Origin: Eonycteris spelaea
Taxonomy: Eukaryota > Chordata > Mammalia > Chiroptera > Pteropodidae
Direction: 5' to 3'
DNA: 64,000 nucleotides
Assembly (NCBI GenBank): GCA_003508835.1
Contig: PUFA01000027.1
Location: forward strand, 4,402,001-4,466,000
The notes under the pieces were generated by a model. That model ran no database searches and had not been told where the DNA came from. It was given only the letters and a program-made list of their open reading frames with translations. Positions 48,446 through 61,645 of the stretch are shown piece after piece (position 1 is the first letter of the stretch; each line of letters opens with the position of its first letter). The position numbers and the translations under genes were made by a program.

Positions 48446-49625
48446 TACTGAGTCCCTGTTTTCTCTTCTAAACATGTTTAACCATTCTTGGATACCATTT
48501 TCAACTATTAATATTTATTTACTCAAGGCATTTGATAAACATAGATTTTTAAATATTTTGTTCCCATATCTACCCATTATTAATTATGGGTAACTAATAA
48601 ACAGTAAATTTGTGCTAGTTGGAAATGCTTTTCTTATATCAGTGCCACTCTCAGGAATTACTAAGCAACGTTTTTAATCGATTATTTAAAACTTTCTAAC
48701 TACATAGTTACAGTTCCTTTCATTCTCATCCTGTTGAGAGATGAGAACTTGTTTGTGCCTTTCATAACTTCTTTAAAGCAGAGTTTTGAAATTCATTTTT
48801 AGGATCTGAGATGGCTGTTAGTTACTGGCAAAATAATTTGAATGCAAGATTTTGACCAGAGTTAATTAAATAAATTAGAAAATGCAGAATGCTTAAACAG
48901 GTTGAAATATGTCAGATATTAAAAGACCAAATAATTTATAAATAACAGCCTGCATTTTGATGCTGACTTACTATTTTGGGATGATTGTTTTGCCAGTGGG
49001 TAGATAATTCCCATTGAGCTGAATACTCATTCAAGACTGTCATCAAAAACACATTCATAAATGTTTTGTTCCAATTTAGTGACCCTCTAAAGAATTTCTT
49101 GAAGGAAAATTTTTTTTTAAATTTTTGCTATCTTTAGCAATGCTATCTGAGTGTATCATAAAAAGAATATTTTACAGGTTTTCTATAAAGTTATCTTAAA
49201 TGTTACAAATGATTTACATTTCTCATGTTTATCATTATGCTTATTTTACATGGCTATCACGCCATTGACTCTGCTGCTTAGCTAAATAGTTTATATTTAT
49301 TGTGCCAAAACATGTCAAAACCATGACCTCTTTGGATGCTATACTTGAGAGGATATTCATCTTAGTGATTAATTATGGATATTCTGTCCACATAGTGAAA
49401 ACTCACACCAATTTTTACCTATTAAATTGTTTATTATTGTTTTCATGGTGGTATCATCTGCCAAAAGTTTAAGGCATTTATTCTATTCTTCGAACAGTTC
49501 TTCACCTTGGTGTGGATATGAATTTATTCGAGTCCATATATGCTACTTTTCTGTACTAGAAGTATAAATGGTTTATCATAAACATCCAAAAACCTTAAAA
49601 TTTTACTCATAGGAAATTAACATTG
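48446..49625. other. Downstream intergenic, nothing recognised
   Basis: AT-rich, no gene. A longer C1GALT1 3'UTR could extend here. Confidence 0.45.
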
Positions 49626-49629
49626 TGAT

Positions 49630-49865
49630 GAATCCTGTGGTCTAGAGTCAGACTGCCTGGGTTTAAATTCTTGCTCCATCACTTATAGTTTTGTAACCTT
49701 CAGCAATTTACTTAATGTCTCTGTGCCTCAATTACCTCATCTATAAATTAGGGACAGTAATACTACCTACCTCACGGGATTCTTATGAGGATTAAATGAG
49801 TGAATATACATATGGCTTTTAGAACACTGTCTGGCCCAGAGTATGGAGCAATAAGATTAAAGTTT
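49630..49865 (+). repeat. MIR SINE, sense, well preserved
   Basis: Contains tctagagtcagactgcctgggtttaaattcttgctccatcacttatag, gtctctgtgcctcaattacctcatctataaattaggg and ctacctcacgggattcttatgaggattaaatgag, almost the full MIR. Confidence 0.9.
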
Positions 49866-49964
49866 TATTATTCTCTTAACTTGGAGTGTAAATATTTGTT
49901 TTCAATGAATGAAAAATCTGCTTTAATCAAATCAAATATTGAAGGAAATATTTTGTACATTTCT

Positions 49965-50185
49965 TATAAGTAATAGCTAGTTTTTATCTATGCCTACTGT
50001 ATGCCAAGTACTGTGTTTAGATAGTCTGTGTACATTAGTGTTAATCCTCACAAATTGGGTGTGATTCCCATATGATAGATGAGAAAACTGAGGCTCAAAG
50101 AATTAAAGTAACCGTTCCACTGTCACAAAATTGATAAGTAACAGAGCTAGGATTTATACTCAAATCTTGTGTGTTCTTTGTACCA
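49965..50185 (-). repeat. MIR SINE, antisense, well preserved
   Basis: Contains ctactgtatgccaagtactgtg, taatcctcacaaattgggtgtg, gatgagaaaactgaggctcaaag and aagtaacagagctaggatttatactc. With the previous MIR it forms an inverted pair about 100 bases apart. Confidence 0.85.
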
Positions 50186-50284
50186 TGTCAACCTTGAGGT
50201 TAGCCATTTAGCATTATTTCATTTTTATTTATGGACATGTGACATCTGATACATTGACCAGTAATAGTAAAATTCACCAGATTG

Positions 50285-50600
50285 TCATAGTGCTTCTCAA
50301 ATTGTGATTCATATATTCTTGCCTGGGAGCTTCTTATAATGCAGATTTTAAAGCCCCAATCCCAGAAATTCTGAATCTAGTATGGGGCCCAAGAGTATGC
50401 ATTCCTACCAGGTGTGCTTCCAACCTGTAGTATCAGCATCGCTTGGGAACTTGGATATGCAGTCTCCTGGGCCTCATCCCAGACCTTACTGAATCAGAAA
50501 CTCTAGGGGAGGAGACTAGCAGTTAGTTATGTTTAGACAAGCCCTCCAGGTGAGTCTTATTCATACCAGTTTGAAACCTTTGCCCTAACATCTGGGTGAT
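50285..50600. mobile_element. Two adjacent MER5-like hAT-Charlie fragments
   Basis: The first (about 50285-50410) contains tgcttctcaaattgtgattc, ttgcctgggagcttcttataatgcagatt and cccagaaattctgaatctag. The second (about 50420-50600) contains gtatcagcatcgcttgggaacttgg, ctgggcctcatcccagacc and gaatcagaaactctaggggagg. Confidence 0.7.
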
Positions 50601-52885
50601 TTTGATGCAAATAATCTTTGAAACATGCTGAGGATCACTGCCCCATAAGTAAGGCATCTTTCAAAGATTTAAATAAAGCATATTTTAAATATATGTAGTC
50701 CAAGATTAACTGTATTAAATGTAAAAGACTTTAAAGATGATTTAAAGGGTCAGTAGATCATTCATTTTGGCAAAATGCTTTAGCTTCTTCAGAGTGACTA
50801 ATATCAGAACCCACAGTAAAACCTTATATCTCCAAGTTTAGTAATTTCACATTGAGGTAGGAAGGGTTCATTAAGTACTAATAAGTACATACTAATTCAT
50901 TAAAAGCACACCGAAATGAGTGTCATCAGAAATGTTCACAGTTGTTAGTAAAAAATTTTAAATAGAGGTAGGAAAACACTATTTTACAATATTTTATGAA
51001 AACAACATTTTAAAAACATTTATAGAATTTTTTTTGCTAATTCATACTATCAAAATTTGATCACTTTCAAGAATCAGTTGATCTATATGACCTAATAAAG
51101 CAAAAATTATTCGCGTATTTGGTAGATCACTTGAAACCAGATTTCATGATGATAATGACTTACCTTTTAAATTAAGATCTCTGTCATTTGAGTAAATGGC
51201 TTTAGTGTGGTCTTAAAATATAAGGTTTTTGCTATATTATGTTCTCCAATAATAGTATACTTGTATTTTCAGTTGGGAAGTTCATAGATGATACAAAGCA
51301 GATTGTTGGGCCAGAGTTCAGTTGTTTGTTTTCAAATACCTTAAATTTCAGAGAAGTTTTTGTTACTACTGTAAGAAAATTCAAAAATAAATTATTGACC
51401 AGTTTTTAATAGTTTTTGAAATATGGTAATTGGATTTGAACATTAAATTTGCTGAGTTTTTTATTCATAATTCTTTCTTGAGTATTGATTTTTCATTTCC
51501 TTGAGCCTATCAAACTATATTATTACCAGATTGAGGTTTGAAAAAAAATCACTCTATTGATTAGACCAAGTCTATCCTTTTAGTCACCATTTAAGTTTTC
51601 AGTTCATTTATTCTTTGACAGTTTCTGCTTCTTTGTATTTTTTGCCCTTCTATATTTCTTTTATAACTAATTTCTGTTTTCTAACTACTCTTAATGCTGC
51701 CTTCACATGGTTAATTTGGCTGTTATTTGTTATTAGAATTCATATCACTTATTTTATACCTATTAATTTTAATTTTCCATATGAGATTAGAAGTAAAGAT
51801 CTAAGAATAATGCCTGCTGGTTCTCAGGATATTTGCCCTACTTAAAAGTCTAGAGTTTTAAACAAATTCTAGATACACAATTATTAAATGAAGTAAAGTT
51901 ATTTGGATTCCACTACCACCTCCTTTTTCTCAAAAACAAACAAGAAACGCACTTTCCTCATTTCTCTCCTTCTTTATAGTAGGCCTGACAGAAACATACT
52001 TAAGAAATCTGGGGGACAACCTGTGGTTTATTTTATGCTAAACATAAAATAATTAAAAAATGATTTAAAAAAATGACTTGTTTTATATATTGGAGTTGAA
52101 ATATAATTTTAATACAGATTAGAATAAGAAATTTTACAAATTCTCTAGAGAAACCAACTCTAACGCTAGTGTTCTATTTCAACTTCTTTACCTTCTCCAG
52201 TTTCCAGTTTATATCAGTTTTAACTTTTCAGGGCTCTGCAAATTAATAGTCCATATAAAGTATATTATTAGAGGGAAACTAATCTTACTGCTAAGCAGTG
52301 TGCTATATTACACAGTGAATAGTTGTATTTTTGAATTTAAAATTATGTAAGATAATAGTATCATGAATGGTTTAAAAATGTCTGGTGACTTGCTTATTTT
52401 AAGTAATCACCAATAAGTCAGAGAAATGTATTTTTAAATATGTTTTTTAAAGTGCCTTTTGAACATTTTCAAACTGGATTTAAACAACTGCATAAAATAA
52501 ATTACCATGTTTAAAACTGTTTTATCTGATTATTTAACTGATGTAGAGTTGTGGGAGAAACATTGTCTTTTATGGGTAATTTTTTGGTCATTTTACCAAG
52601 AATATTAAATTGTTTTCCTATCAAAGTTCTTTACTTTGAATAGGCTTAAGTAATTTTTACTACAGTATATATTGTTTTTATTCAAAGCAACAAAATATTC
52701 CACCTCTGATTTTGGATAATGTACCTTAAAATAGAAACATGTACTCTGAAGTCTAGAAAAGTGTGTGTGTTTAGGTATATATGTACACTAAAGAAAGAAA
52801 GAAAGTTGCTTTTCTGTTAGTATATTTTGATCTATCACATACACTGAAAAATTCATACATTCAACTAATTATTCAAATAATCATG
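50601..52885. other. Downstream intergenic, nothing recognised
   Basis: AT-rich; a 76-codon frame at 51615-51845 has no motif. A (GAAA)n run of about 20 bases lies near 52793. Confidence 0.5.
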
Positions 52886-52889
52886 CCTA

Positions 52890-53110
52890 GCATCTACTAG
52901 AAATACAGTCAGAGGTGAGCAAGACATAGTTCTTGTTCTTATAGAGCCTTAATTCTACAGTTAGATAATAATAGATGAACAAGATATTTCAGAGAGTAGT
53001 GTTAGGAAAATAAAACACAGTGATATAGTAGAGAAATTTTCTGGGTGGGGGTGTAAAGGCAGACCTCTAAGGAGGTAATATTTGACCTGAGACCTGAATG
53101 ACACATTTAA
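52890..53110. repeat. Ancient interspersed repeat, same family as 42000-42310
   Basis: Contains gaggtgagcaagacatagttcttgttcttatagagcc and ggcagacctctaaggaggtaatatttgacctgagacctgaatgac. Its right end runs into a 14-base tandem duplication, gacacatttaatat, at about 53099-53126. Confidence 0.55.
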
Positions 53111-53129
53111 TATGACACATTTAATATAC

Positions 53130-55105
53130 TTTATAAGTTATATTTATGAAGTTCTTTGTTCTTACTATGTTAAAAAAAAAATAATGTTTCCACCTGTGCT
53201 TAATCATGCTTTGGGCACATGTGAAGGCTCACTGAAATGTCACATACTTTGTGTCTTTAGGCATATTTCATCCAAAGCTCAGGTTTATTGATATTAGATC
53301 AGTCTGGGACTCTTTAAGATATGAATAAAATGTAACCTACCTCTTCCAAAGCAAATGATTACAAATGTTCATAAGGCCCTTGAGGCTAGCCTATATGTCT
53401 CAATTTTCAGTAATCTGCTACTCAGTATGTTCTTTATTCATGCATATGTACATGTATGTATGTATGTATACACATCTCTATACTCACATGCTGTCATTTG
53501 GATTAAACAGCTTTAGAAAAGCTAAGGAAATAAATGCCACTTCGTATTGCTCCAGTTTCAAAGTTCTGTGATTTATTCAGATCAATCCCATGTTTTCCAG
53601 TTAGTTGTATTTAGTTGTTCCATTTAGTGATGACTTATTAGAGAAAGAGATTTATTTACCTAAATACATACAAATTTAGTACCTATTAAAAGTTTCTCAA
53701 AGGTATAGTCCTGGGAAGGATACAAGATTATTGCTGAATTGATCTTCTTCCTGAAGGGAAGGGCTCTCCCTCAAACGTCAGATCTAATAATGCTGATAAT
53801 ATAGATTGTCCAAATAGAAATTCCTTTGTTTAATTAACACTAAATGAACATTTAACAACTAAAGTTGATTAAGTTCAGCAACGCTGACATTCTCCAGATA
53901 AATCTGTCAGTATTAGTAAAACATGGAAATAAACTTTGTTTTGCCATGAGTTTGACTTTTTACTAATAATTTAGTATTGCTGCTTAGAACTTATTACTAT
54001 AGTTGTGAAAAGTTAACATAAGTGGAGCCATTTTAAAATAGAGTGAGAGCAGCCATTCCAAAGGAATCCCTTGCATGTCTTACTACTCAAAACGTTGGTA
54101 TATTTGAACTGGAGAAAAATAACCGTTGGACCAGGCCAAACCAACCTTGTATTTCAAACAACCGTTTACAAAGCAAAGAGGAAAGCAGGCATCCTGATTA
54201 CGGACTGAAAATTAAAGACATGCTTTAGAATTAGCACCACCATGTCTAGTTAAAGAATAACGTAGTTTATTTGCACCTGTAGTCTTTCATTCTACTCATG
54301 TAATTATTTCCCTTTCTTGTAAAATCCCCGTTGCCATCACCACCTAATCAAAACACTATTTGAGTTTTTGCCTGAATCATTGCTTCCCAAATTGATATTC
54401 TTTTTGATCTCAAATTAACACTTATTTCCTCTTACTGCTTTTTATTTTGAGGTTAACAAGTTCTTGAAGCTATCTTTGTGTTGCATCATTTCTTCTACCA
54501 AAGGACCACCAGTTGTTTGCTAGTGTTTCTCATATTCTGTTACCGATGTTTCTTTTTTCCCGGACTGAAAATTTGTTCAGGGCATTTATATTCTCTATTT
54601 TATGTATTGTGTCTGTATAGTGCAATTGAATATAGCTGCTTACTTTGCAGTAATGAAATATTTGTTCACTTTTTTTTTTTAAGGAAATTCAGCCCTAGGA
54701 GTTAAGCTATTTGGTTTTTTATCAAATGTCTAATAGAAGATGAAAGTACCTACTCATTTGTAGAACTGCATGATGATATGCCATCACAGAACTAATTTGA
54801 GTACAATGTCTTTTAACAACTCAGCAAGTACTGACTTTTGTCAACTTCAAATCTTGTTTTCATAGAACTTATTCTAAAGTGCATTCATTGTCTTTCCTCC
54901 TCCTGTACCTATAGCACTAGAATTACATTCCTGGTAGCATTTAGGTTGAATTTCACTTCTCATTAATTTTTTTTGTTGTTGTTAATTTATAGAAGAAGGG
55001 TAATAATGATAACCAAAAGTAGTTTGAAAGAGAAGTAATGATTCAACTTGTCCTTTTGTCTAACACAAGGCTGTCTTCCTGTATTTGTACTGGGTGAGAG
55101 TGGAG
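53130..55105. other. Downstream intergenic, nothing recognised
   Basis: A short GTAT tandem run lies near 53450. A 61-codon frame at 54043-54228 shows no known motif. Confidence 0.45.
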
Positions 55106-55108
55106 GTG

Positions 55109-55155
55109 TGTGTGTGTTGGGTGTGTGTGTGTGTTGTGGTGTGTGTGGTGTGTCA
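55109..55155. repeat. (GT)n simple repeat, interrupted
   Basis: GTGTGT runs broken by TTGGG and TTGTG units. Confidence 0.9.
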
Positions 55156-55159
55156 GAGA

Positions 55160-58100
55160 CAGAAATAAAAGACATTTTAATAGTTGGATTTTTAAAAAAA
55201 TATTAAAACTTGCTTTTTCATACCGAGTATGTTTATATAATATGTAATTTAGTAGATGAAGTGACAGTAACGATTGTGCTTAGAATAATTGGCCATAGAA
55301 ATGATTTATTGTTTATAAAAAGTAAGTTATAAACCTGCTTGCTGGGTTGAATTTCCTCTCACTTTTTGTCTTTGAATTTCTGGCTCTTTGAACCTTCCCC
55401 TGTTCTTTATCCTCTGATCACACGTAGTTTCTTTTTTCCTTTTCATGGGCAGCAGTTCTTCAGTTTCTGAAGACTTGATTGCCCCCATTTTCAATCAGCA
55501 GATGTTTTTTTAAAAATTACAATTCTTTCGTGAATATCATTTCCCTCTCACTAGCTGCAAAAATTCCTAGAATTAGACAGGGCTTGGAGAATACATGCCA
55601 GCATAATCCTAGAATTTCTTCTTCCCTTTGGAAGTGTTTCTGAGAACCTACCCAACTAAGATATGGGTGGATTTTTAAATACTTGAAACCATTAAGTGTC
55701 TTCCTTATTTAACCTCGAAGTGATGTTATCTTGTCTGGCAAAAGTGGTGCTTGAGATTTTCCCAGTTTCACTGGGCACTGCCATCTTCTGTTTCGAATTC
55801 CTCCTACCATCGTGTTTGACCCTGTGAAGAATTTGTCCCATATTACCAGAGCACAACAGAGACCAGACTTTGTGGATGTTCCAGAATAACAGGAGGAAAA
55901 TTTCATAAAATAATTGATGAGCGCAGCTCAGACCCAGTGGGACTCTCTTGCCTCTCACCAAGCTGTCTTTTCTTTACCACCTGTTTCCAAGGCTCCAGAA
56001 GTAGCTAGCTGAACCACCTCCACTGGAAGCATTCTGTATACCACCACATCTTTAGAATCTGCGCCAAATTGGCATCTGTCCTAAGAAAAATGAAGATTTT
56101 CCTTCACCCCAACCTGAAGCTCTTTACTCCTTACTTCCTGCTGGAGAATTGACCCTTCCCCTGGGAAACTGGCAGTGAAAACATTTACTCTCTTCAGAGC
56201 ACATCTCATCTTTACCCAGAAAAGTGTGGTCTGGATTTGTGGCCCCAATAAAATTGTTAAATAGTCTGACATCGATATATTTCACGAAGTCTGAATTATT
56301 TGTTCTGAAGTAAGTCACATATGGAGTGGCAAGGGTTTCAATTATATTTTAGATTCAATTTCAGCCATGATTAGCTTGTTAGAATACCATGCAGCCTTGA
56401 AACATAACAGAATGTTAAATTATTTTATAATTTCATTTATGTTATGATTCCTTTTTAAAATTAGCTGATTTCAAATCGGTGTTCATCCTCTTTATCAAAA
56501 TTTTGAAAGTGGAAGCAAAACAAAAGAGTTGGGAAATAAGTGAATCACTTCTATTTTCTTAGTGATCCTAAATTAGACACATGACCGGCTATTTCTGAGA
56601 TCCTTAAATATCATGATATTTGATGTTTTTATCCATCTGAAAATCTCATAATCTTTACCAGGCGCTAGACCTTTGTTTCATGTTTTATTTTCCTTGGACC
56701 CTGTTCGGCTACTAAATCCTCAAACAAATACACCAAATGGAAAACTTGTGTTCAAAGGTCAAGTGAATCAGAATAAGTGAAGGAGAACAGGAGTGTGAAA
56801 TTTAACCTGAATCTGAAGTTCCAAAACATGGCAAAATCCGGTCTTCTTATAATATACTAACTGAAGAGGGTGGAAAGAGATGAAAGAACAGCTATGCTCA
56901 TAAATTCTTCATTTAAGATGACAAATTACCTCATTTAGGGGAATCGATTACCTCAGAATAATGTAAATTAGTGCTTTAAGATAGAATTTTTCGCTGTATT
57001 AAGCAATAGAAATTTATTTGGCGTCTTCCTAATTAGTCTTTACAAGTCCTCAACTTGCAGATTGTTTTCTAAATTTGCCCTTTGATAACTCTAGATCACT
57101 GCATATAGAATTATTTTGAAAAACTCACTCATGAGAATATCTTTTAAAGGGTTTTCTTTTTCCTCATTGCACTTAAAACTTTTGATGTATAATTTTCAAA
57201 CGTTCTGTTGTTACTGGAACTGAAATAAGTGGAGCAAGGGAAATAGATGCTGTGAAAAGGTGAAGCGGTGAGTATCAGTGAGATTGTTTTTTAAATGACC
57301 TTAAGGAAAGTAATTGGTTTCCTTTGAACTGGTACCATTTTTCTCTAGACTCCACCTTGTATGACAGGATGGTAGTGGTGTCCTTTCTAAAGTCGTTATT
57401 GACTTCTCAATCTAAGAATTAAAAATGAAGCTCACTCCATGGCATATCATGTTAAAATTAGAAGTTGTCAGTTACTCCTCTTTCACCTCTCCCAGAGGTA
57501 ATTCCTCCCAAGATTCGACCCAGGCTGTTCTGTACACACAAGGTCAGCAAATATTTCATTTATTTTGTTAGCTTTTATGTGAGTCAAAATCACATGCAAG
57601 AGGCTGGGGTATGGTAACACAGGCATCAAACCTCCTAATACCCTAATTCTAAACTAGTCAGTCCATACTCTTTCAGGTGAGAAAGAATAACAGAAACCAT
57701 CTGACAAGCAACAAAGCCGTGCAAGGTGAACTGCACAGGGCGAAGGGTGAATGAGGTTGCCTTTCAGGGCTAAGCTTTTTGTGAGATCAAAGTGTGAGGG
57801 AAGTCAACCAGTAACTCCTGTAATGAATAGTCTTGTTGGTATTGTTTGTCCACTGTTCTTGGTTTCGTTTGTTAAATATTTCAATTCTAGAATTTGATTT
57901 ATATATTTTTAAATTCCCAGACCCCTGCTAATGTTTGCAGTCTTATTTTTTTATGTCCTTAAACATATGAAACCAAACATTATAAAATCCATGTTTGCTA
58001 CTCCCATTATCCACAGCCCTGCATGGGTCTGTTTTTGTTGTTAGTTTTCTCCTTTTGGAATTCAGTTACATTTTCTTATTATTTTTGATTGAATACTATC

Positions 58101-59435
58101 TTTGGCAGGAACATCACCCTCCTCAGTAGTTCTTTAGGTAAAATGAATCTGTCTCACCTTACAGAAACCATAAAATCTATGCCACCCGAAGTCCTCCAGT
58201 GGCAGTGGCATATATGTAAGTGTCAACTCAAGAACCCCACTCACCTTCTGCTGACTGACCCACTGAAGTGAAGAAGTTACACAGAGCTCAGCAAAGGATT
58301 GTCCTCAGAGAACCAAATGAGAGAGGCGCCCATCCACCCTGGGTCCTGTGATATGTGTAATATTCACATTGTACTGATTAGTATTCACCCTAATAAAATT
58401 CATTTTAGGCACTCTTGGATGAGAAGATCCACGTGGTCTTAGGAGAGAGGATAAGCTTGTATTCAGTGCCTTAGCATTCACACTTCACTGGGGCTCCGTA
58501 AACTCAAATTTAGAGAACAAGTGCTGAGGAAGTATCTTGAATTCTTTCAACATTGTCGAGTCTCAGAAGCAAGCTACACAATGAATGCTTAGCTTGACCT
58601 AAATGCATTAAAGCTACATTTGAGAAACCTCCAAGTCTTCACCTAGATAATAAAGACTAACGGTTGGACCCTGTGCACTTCTGACTGCTGTGGTCTCTAA
58701 AGGAGTTTCTGAACTAAACTTATCCTTAGAGGCCTGCAAGCTCTCAAGTTTTAAAGTCAAGTCTTAAAATACAGAATAGATTCCAGCTCTGGGCTTTTGT
58801 GCTTGAGTTAGAACCTTAATGTACATCTAAGAACCCTGAAACAGTTAATGGCCTGGGACAGGGTTGCACCAACAAATCGAGTAACGTGGCATACTGCATC
58901 CAAAGAATAAGCACAGACGTTGTAAATATTTTGATTTTGTATGTTAAAGCTACATGCCTGATATGATTTAGTTTGATAGCAGAGTAGGCTGGAATTATTT
59001 CTATTTACCAACTCACCTGTCCACTACCCTGGGTCTTGCTCTTTGGGGAGATAAATGGAAAGCAAAAAATAAAATTAGTAGTTTGGAATTTTATAAGCAT
59101 TTTTATTACATGACTTCCAAGAGACAATCTATACATGAAGGAATGGATGTAAGAATAAGAACAGAGCTGGGAAAGGCTGAATTACATACTTAGTTGAAAA
59201 TTAGAAAGATGGCATTTTAGATTCACAAAAGCAAAAATGATGTCTCATTCATCTTTGTCTCTTGGAGGTTTGCGGAGTGTACATCATCCATAAATATTCT
59301 TTAAAAGTTTCTCAGACCATGACTTCATTATTTAAACCTTATATTGTAACATACCTAGGTGCTTTGGTCACAATCTAAGGAGTCTGAGTAGATTTATCTT
59401 TGAAGACTTCTGGCTCTAAAGCTAATCCTATGCCA
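55160..59435. other. Downstream intergenic, no gene assigned
   Basis: About 55690-56300 is less AT-rich than its surroundings and holds overlapping minus-strand frames of 63-89 codons with no motif I know; it could be a decayed retroposon or conserved non-coding DNA. Nothing else was recognised. Confidence 0.45.
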
Positions 59436-59439
59436 GATT

Positions 59440-59575
59440 TTTTAGGATTAGTGTGCCCAGGAATCACTTGATGTGCTACTGATAGTGCAGAATCCTAAAC
59501 CAAGTAGGTTTGGAGTGGGACTCAGGAATCTGAATTTTAAAAATCACTCCAGATGATGCTAATACAGGCAGTATG
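59440..59575. mobile_element. MER5-like hAT-Charlie fragment
   Basis: Contains cccaggaatcacttgatgtg, ttggagtgggactcaggaatctgaattttaaaaatcactccagatgatgctaat. Confidence 0.65.
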
Positions 59576-59579
59576 GAAG

Positions 59580-60245
59580 TTCACTTTCAAAGCATTGAAT
59601 CCAGTGTCTGCTTCAAATGTAACAATTTATATAGAACTTACCACTCTAAAGAATGTAATTTTTTACCTAAGATGATCCCCTCTCAAAATGTATATTTTAC
59701 ATTTAAAAAAATCTTTTGAAGTCAAACTTTTGCCCAAGGTAAATATCACAGGAAACCAAAATCTTTCACACACCTCTCACCCACAGCCAGCTGCCTCGAT
59801 TTCCCACTACATGTAAGAGCACCGTGTGCCCTAGCCCTTTAAGCTGGGTTAAGAAATGCCCTTTTCAAACTATACCTATTTACGCAAAAACCAAGATGGA
59901 CAATCTGTCCTCAGGACTGATGGGGAATGAACGGGTGCCTCAGACTTGAAAGGGGAACTGGACCCCACCCCATGCTGTCCATTATAGAATCACAGTAAAA
60001 GTGTGGCCATGAAAGTTTACCATGGCTTTCGTCTTTAGGTCTTTATTGTTTTATTTTTGTCTTTCATTATTATCTAGACTTTCCCAATCTCTTCGTTCTT
60101 TGTACTTTGATTTTCAATACTTTAAAATGTTTCCAAGTTAAAGATTGAAAACCAGGCTAAAACAACACTTGCCTGAGCGCTCCTAAAAAATACTCTGGAC
60201 AACTAGCAGGTGTGCTTTGCTCCCAAAGAGTAATTTTCTGACCGT
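59580..60245. other. Downstream intergenic, nothing recognised
   Basis: No gene or repeat assigned. Confidence 0.45.
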
Positions 60246-60248
60246 CTG

Positions 60249-60284
60249 TGTGCGCGCGCGCACGTGCATGTGTGTGTGTAACAC
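60249..60284. repeat. (TG)n/(CG)n alternating repeat
   Basis: gtgtgcgcgcgcgcacgtgcatgtgtgtgtg: alternating purine-pyrimidine, a potential Z-DNA former. Confidence 0.85.
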
Positions 60285-60294
60285 ATTTTCTTTC

Positions 60295-60765
60295 TCCATT
60301 CATCTCTCATTGGACACTTAGGTTGTTCTTTTTCTTGGCTATTGTGAATAATGCTGCAGTGAATATGGGTGTGCAGATATCTCTTCTAGATCGTGATTTC
60401 AATGCCTCTGGATAGATACCCAGGAATGGGATTGCTAGATCATATGGTAGTTCCATTTTTAAGTTTTTGAGGGACTGCCATACTGTTTTCCATAGTGTCT
60501 GCACCATTTGACATTCTCACCAGAAGATGTAAACGCTTCCATATCCTTGCCAACGTTTATCTCTTTTTGACAGTAGCCATCCTAACGAGTGTGAGGTGGT
60601 ATCTCATTGTGGGTTTAATTTGCATTTCCTGATGATTAGTGATGTTGAGCACCTTTTCATGAACCTGCTGCCCATTTGTATGTCTTCTTCAGAAACATGT
60701 ATATTCAGGTCTTTTGCCCATTTTTTAATTAGATTATTTGCTTTATTTGCTATTGGGTTGTAAAA
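60295..60765 (-). mobile_element. L1M LINE fragment, antisense
   Basis: Contains ggctattgtgaataatgctgcagtgaatatgggtgtgcagatatctctt, gggattgctagatcatatggtagttcc, gtgaggtggtatctcattgtgg and atgttgagcaccttttcatg, in L1 antisense order. Confidence 0.8.
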
Positions 60766-60769
60766 GCCA

Positions 60770-61125
60770 ATTTTATAGAAACAGAAAAGAATGGTGGTTG
60801 CCAGGGTCTGGGGGAAGGGTAATGAGGTGGTATAGGTCAAAGGGTACAGATTTTCAGTTATAAGAAGAGTAAGTTCTGAGGATCTAAAGGAGAGCATGGT
60901 GACTGTAGTTAATAATGTAGTATTGTGTACTTGAAAGTGACTGTGAGTGGATCTTATGCATTCTCACCCCTCCAGAAAAGAACTGTGCTAAATGAACTAT
61001 GGCGATAGATGTGTTAATTATCTTGACCTTGGTAATCATTTTACAATCTGTTTATCCAATCATCACATTGTACCCTTTAAATGTATACATTTATATTTGT
61101 AAATTATTCTCAATAAAAATAAGTA
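60770..61125 (+). mobile_element. L1M LINE 3'UTR, sense
   Basis: Contains agaatggtggttgccagggtctgggggaag, gtgactgtagttaataatgtagtattgtgtacttgaa, gttaattatcttgaccttggtaatc and tctcaataaaaataag. It abuts the antisense L1 at 60295-60765 tail to middle, so two insertions or an inverted L1 are possible. Confidence 0.75.
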
Positions 61126-61143
61126 AATACGTAAGTATTATTT

Positions 61144-61176
61144 TAAAAAAGAAAGAAAGAAGAAAGAAAGAAAGAA

Positions 61177-61216
<40 letters not shown>

Positions 61217-61234
61217 CAAGCAAGCAAGCAAGCA
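61144..61234. repeat. (GAAA)n followed by (GCAA)n simple repeat
   Basis: Grown from the A-rich tail of the preceding L1. Lys/Glu-rich and Phe/Leu-rich frames across it are artefacts. Confidence 0.95.
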
Positions 61235-61464
61235 ATGAAAAGAAAAGAAAACTAGAAACTACCTCTAAAACCAATCTGGCCAAATAGGAGGATGGGCTGA
61301 GGCCCAAAGCTTCTATGCACCTATTACGTGCTGGCTTGAGCTTCAGCTTCGCGTATACCAATGTCTAACAGCTATCCTCTGTGGCAAATGCTATTAGCAT
61401 TCTAATATTATCTCCATGTGCTGCTAACTGGCATTCAGAGAAATTAAGTGATCGGTCCACTGAA

Positions 61465-61645
61465 TTCTCAATCCAGCTGCATGTCAGACTCACCTAATGA
61501 GATTGAAAAAAAAAAAAAAACAATCCCGATGCTCAGGACTCACCAATCCACTGAACAGTGAGGTCTATGCCTCTGGCACTTTTTGAAGTTCCTTAGATGA
61601 TGCTGATGTAACCCTGGCGATGTTTGACAACCACTGGTTTAAGTG
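61465..61645. mobile_element. MER5-like hAT-Charlie fragment with an A-run
   Basis: Contains gcatgtcagactcacctaatgagattg, a run of A, then gatgctcaggactcaccaatcc and ttccttagatgatgctgatg, ending gacaaccactggttt. Confidence 0.65.

Noticed and set aside
54043..54228. 61-codon hydrophilic frame considered as a possible small gene
   Set aside because: No promoter, splice context or recognisable homology, and a length expected by chance.
61143..61361. Lys/Glu-rich plus-strand and Phe/Leu/Ser-rich minus-strand frames
   Set aside because: Generated by the (GAAA)n/(GCAA)n repeat.
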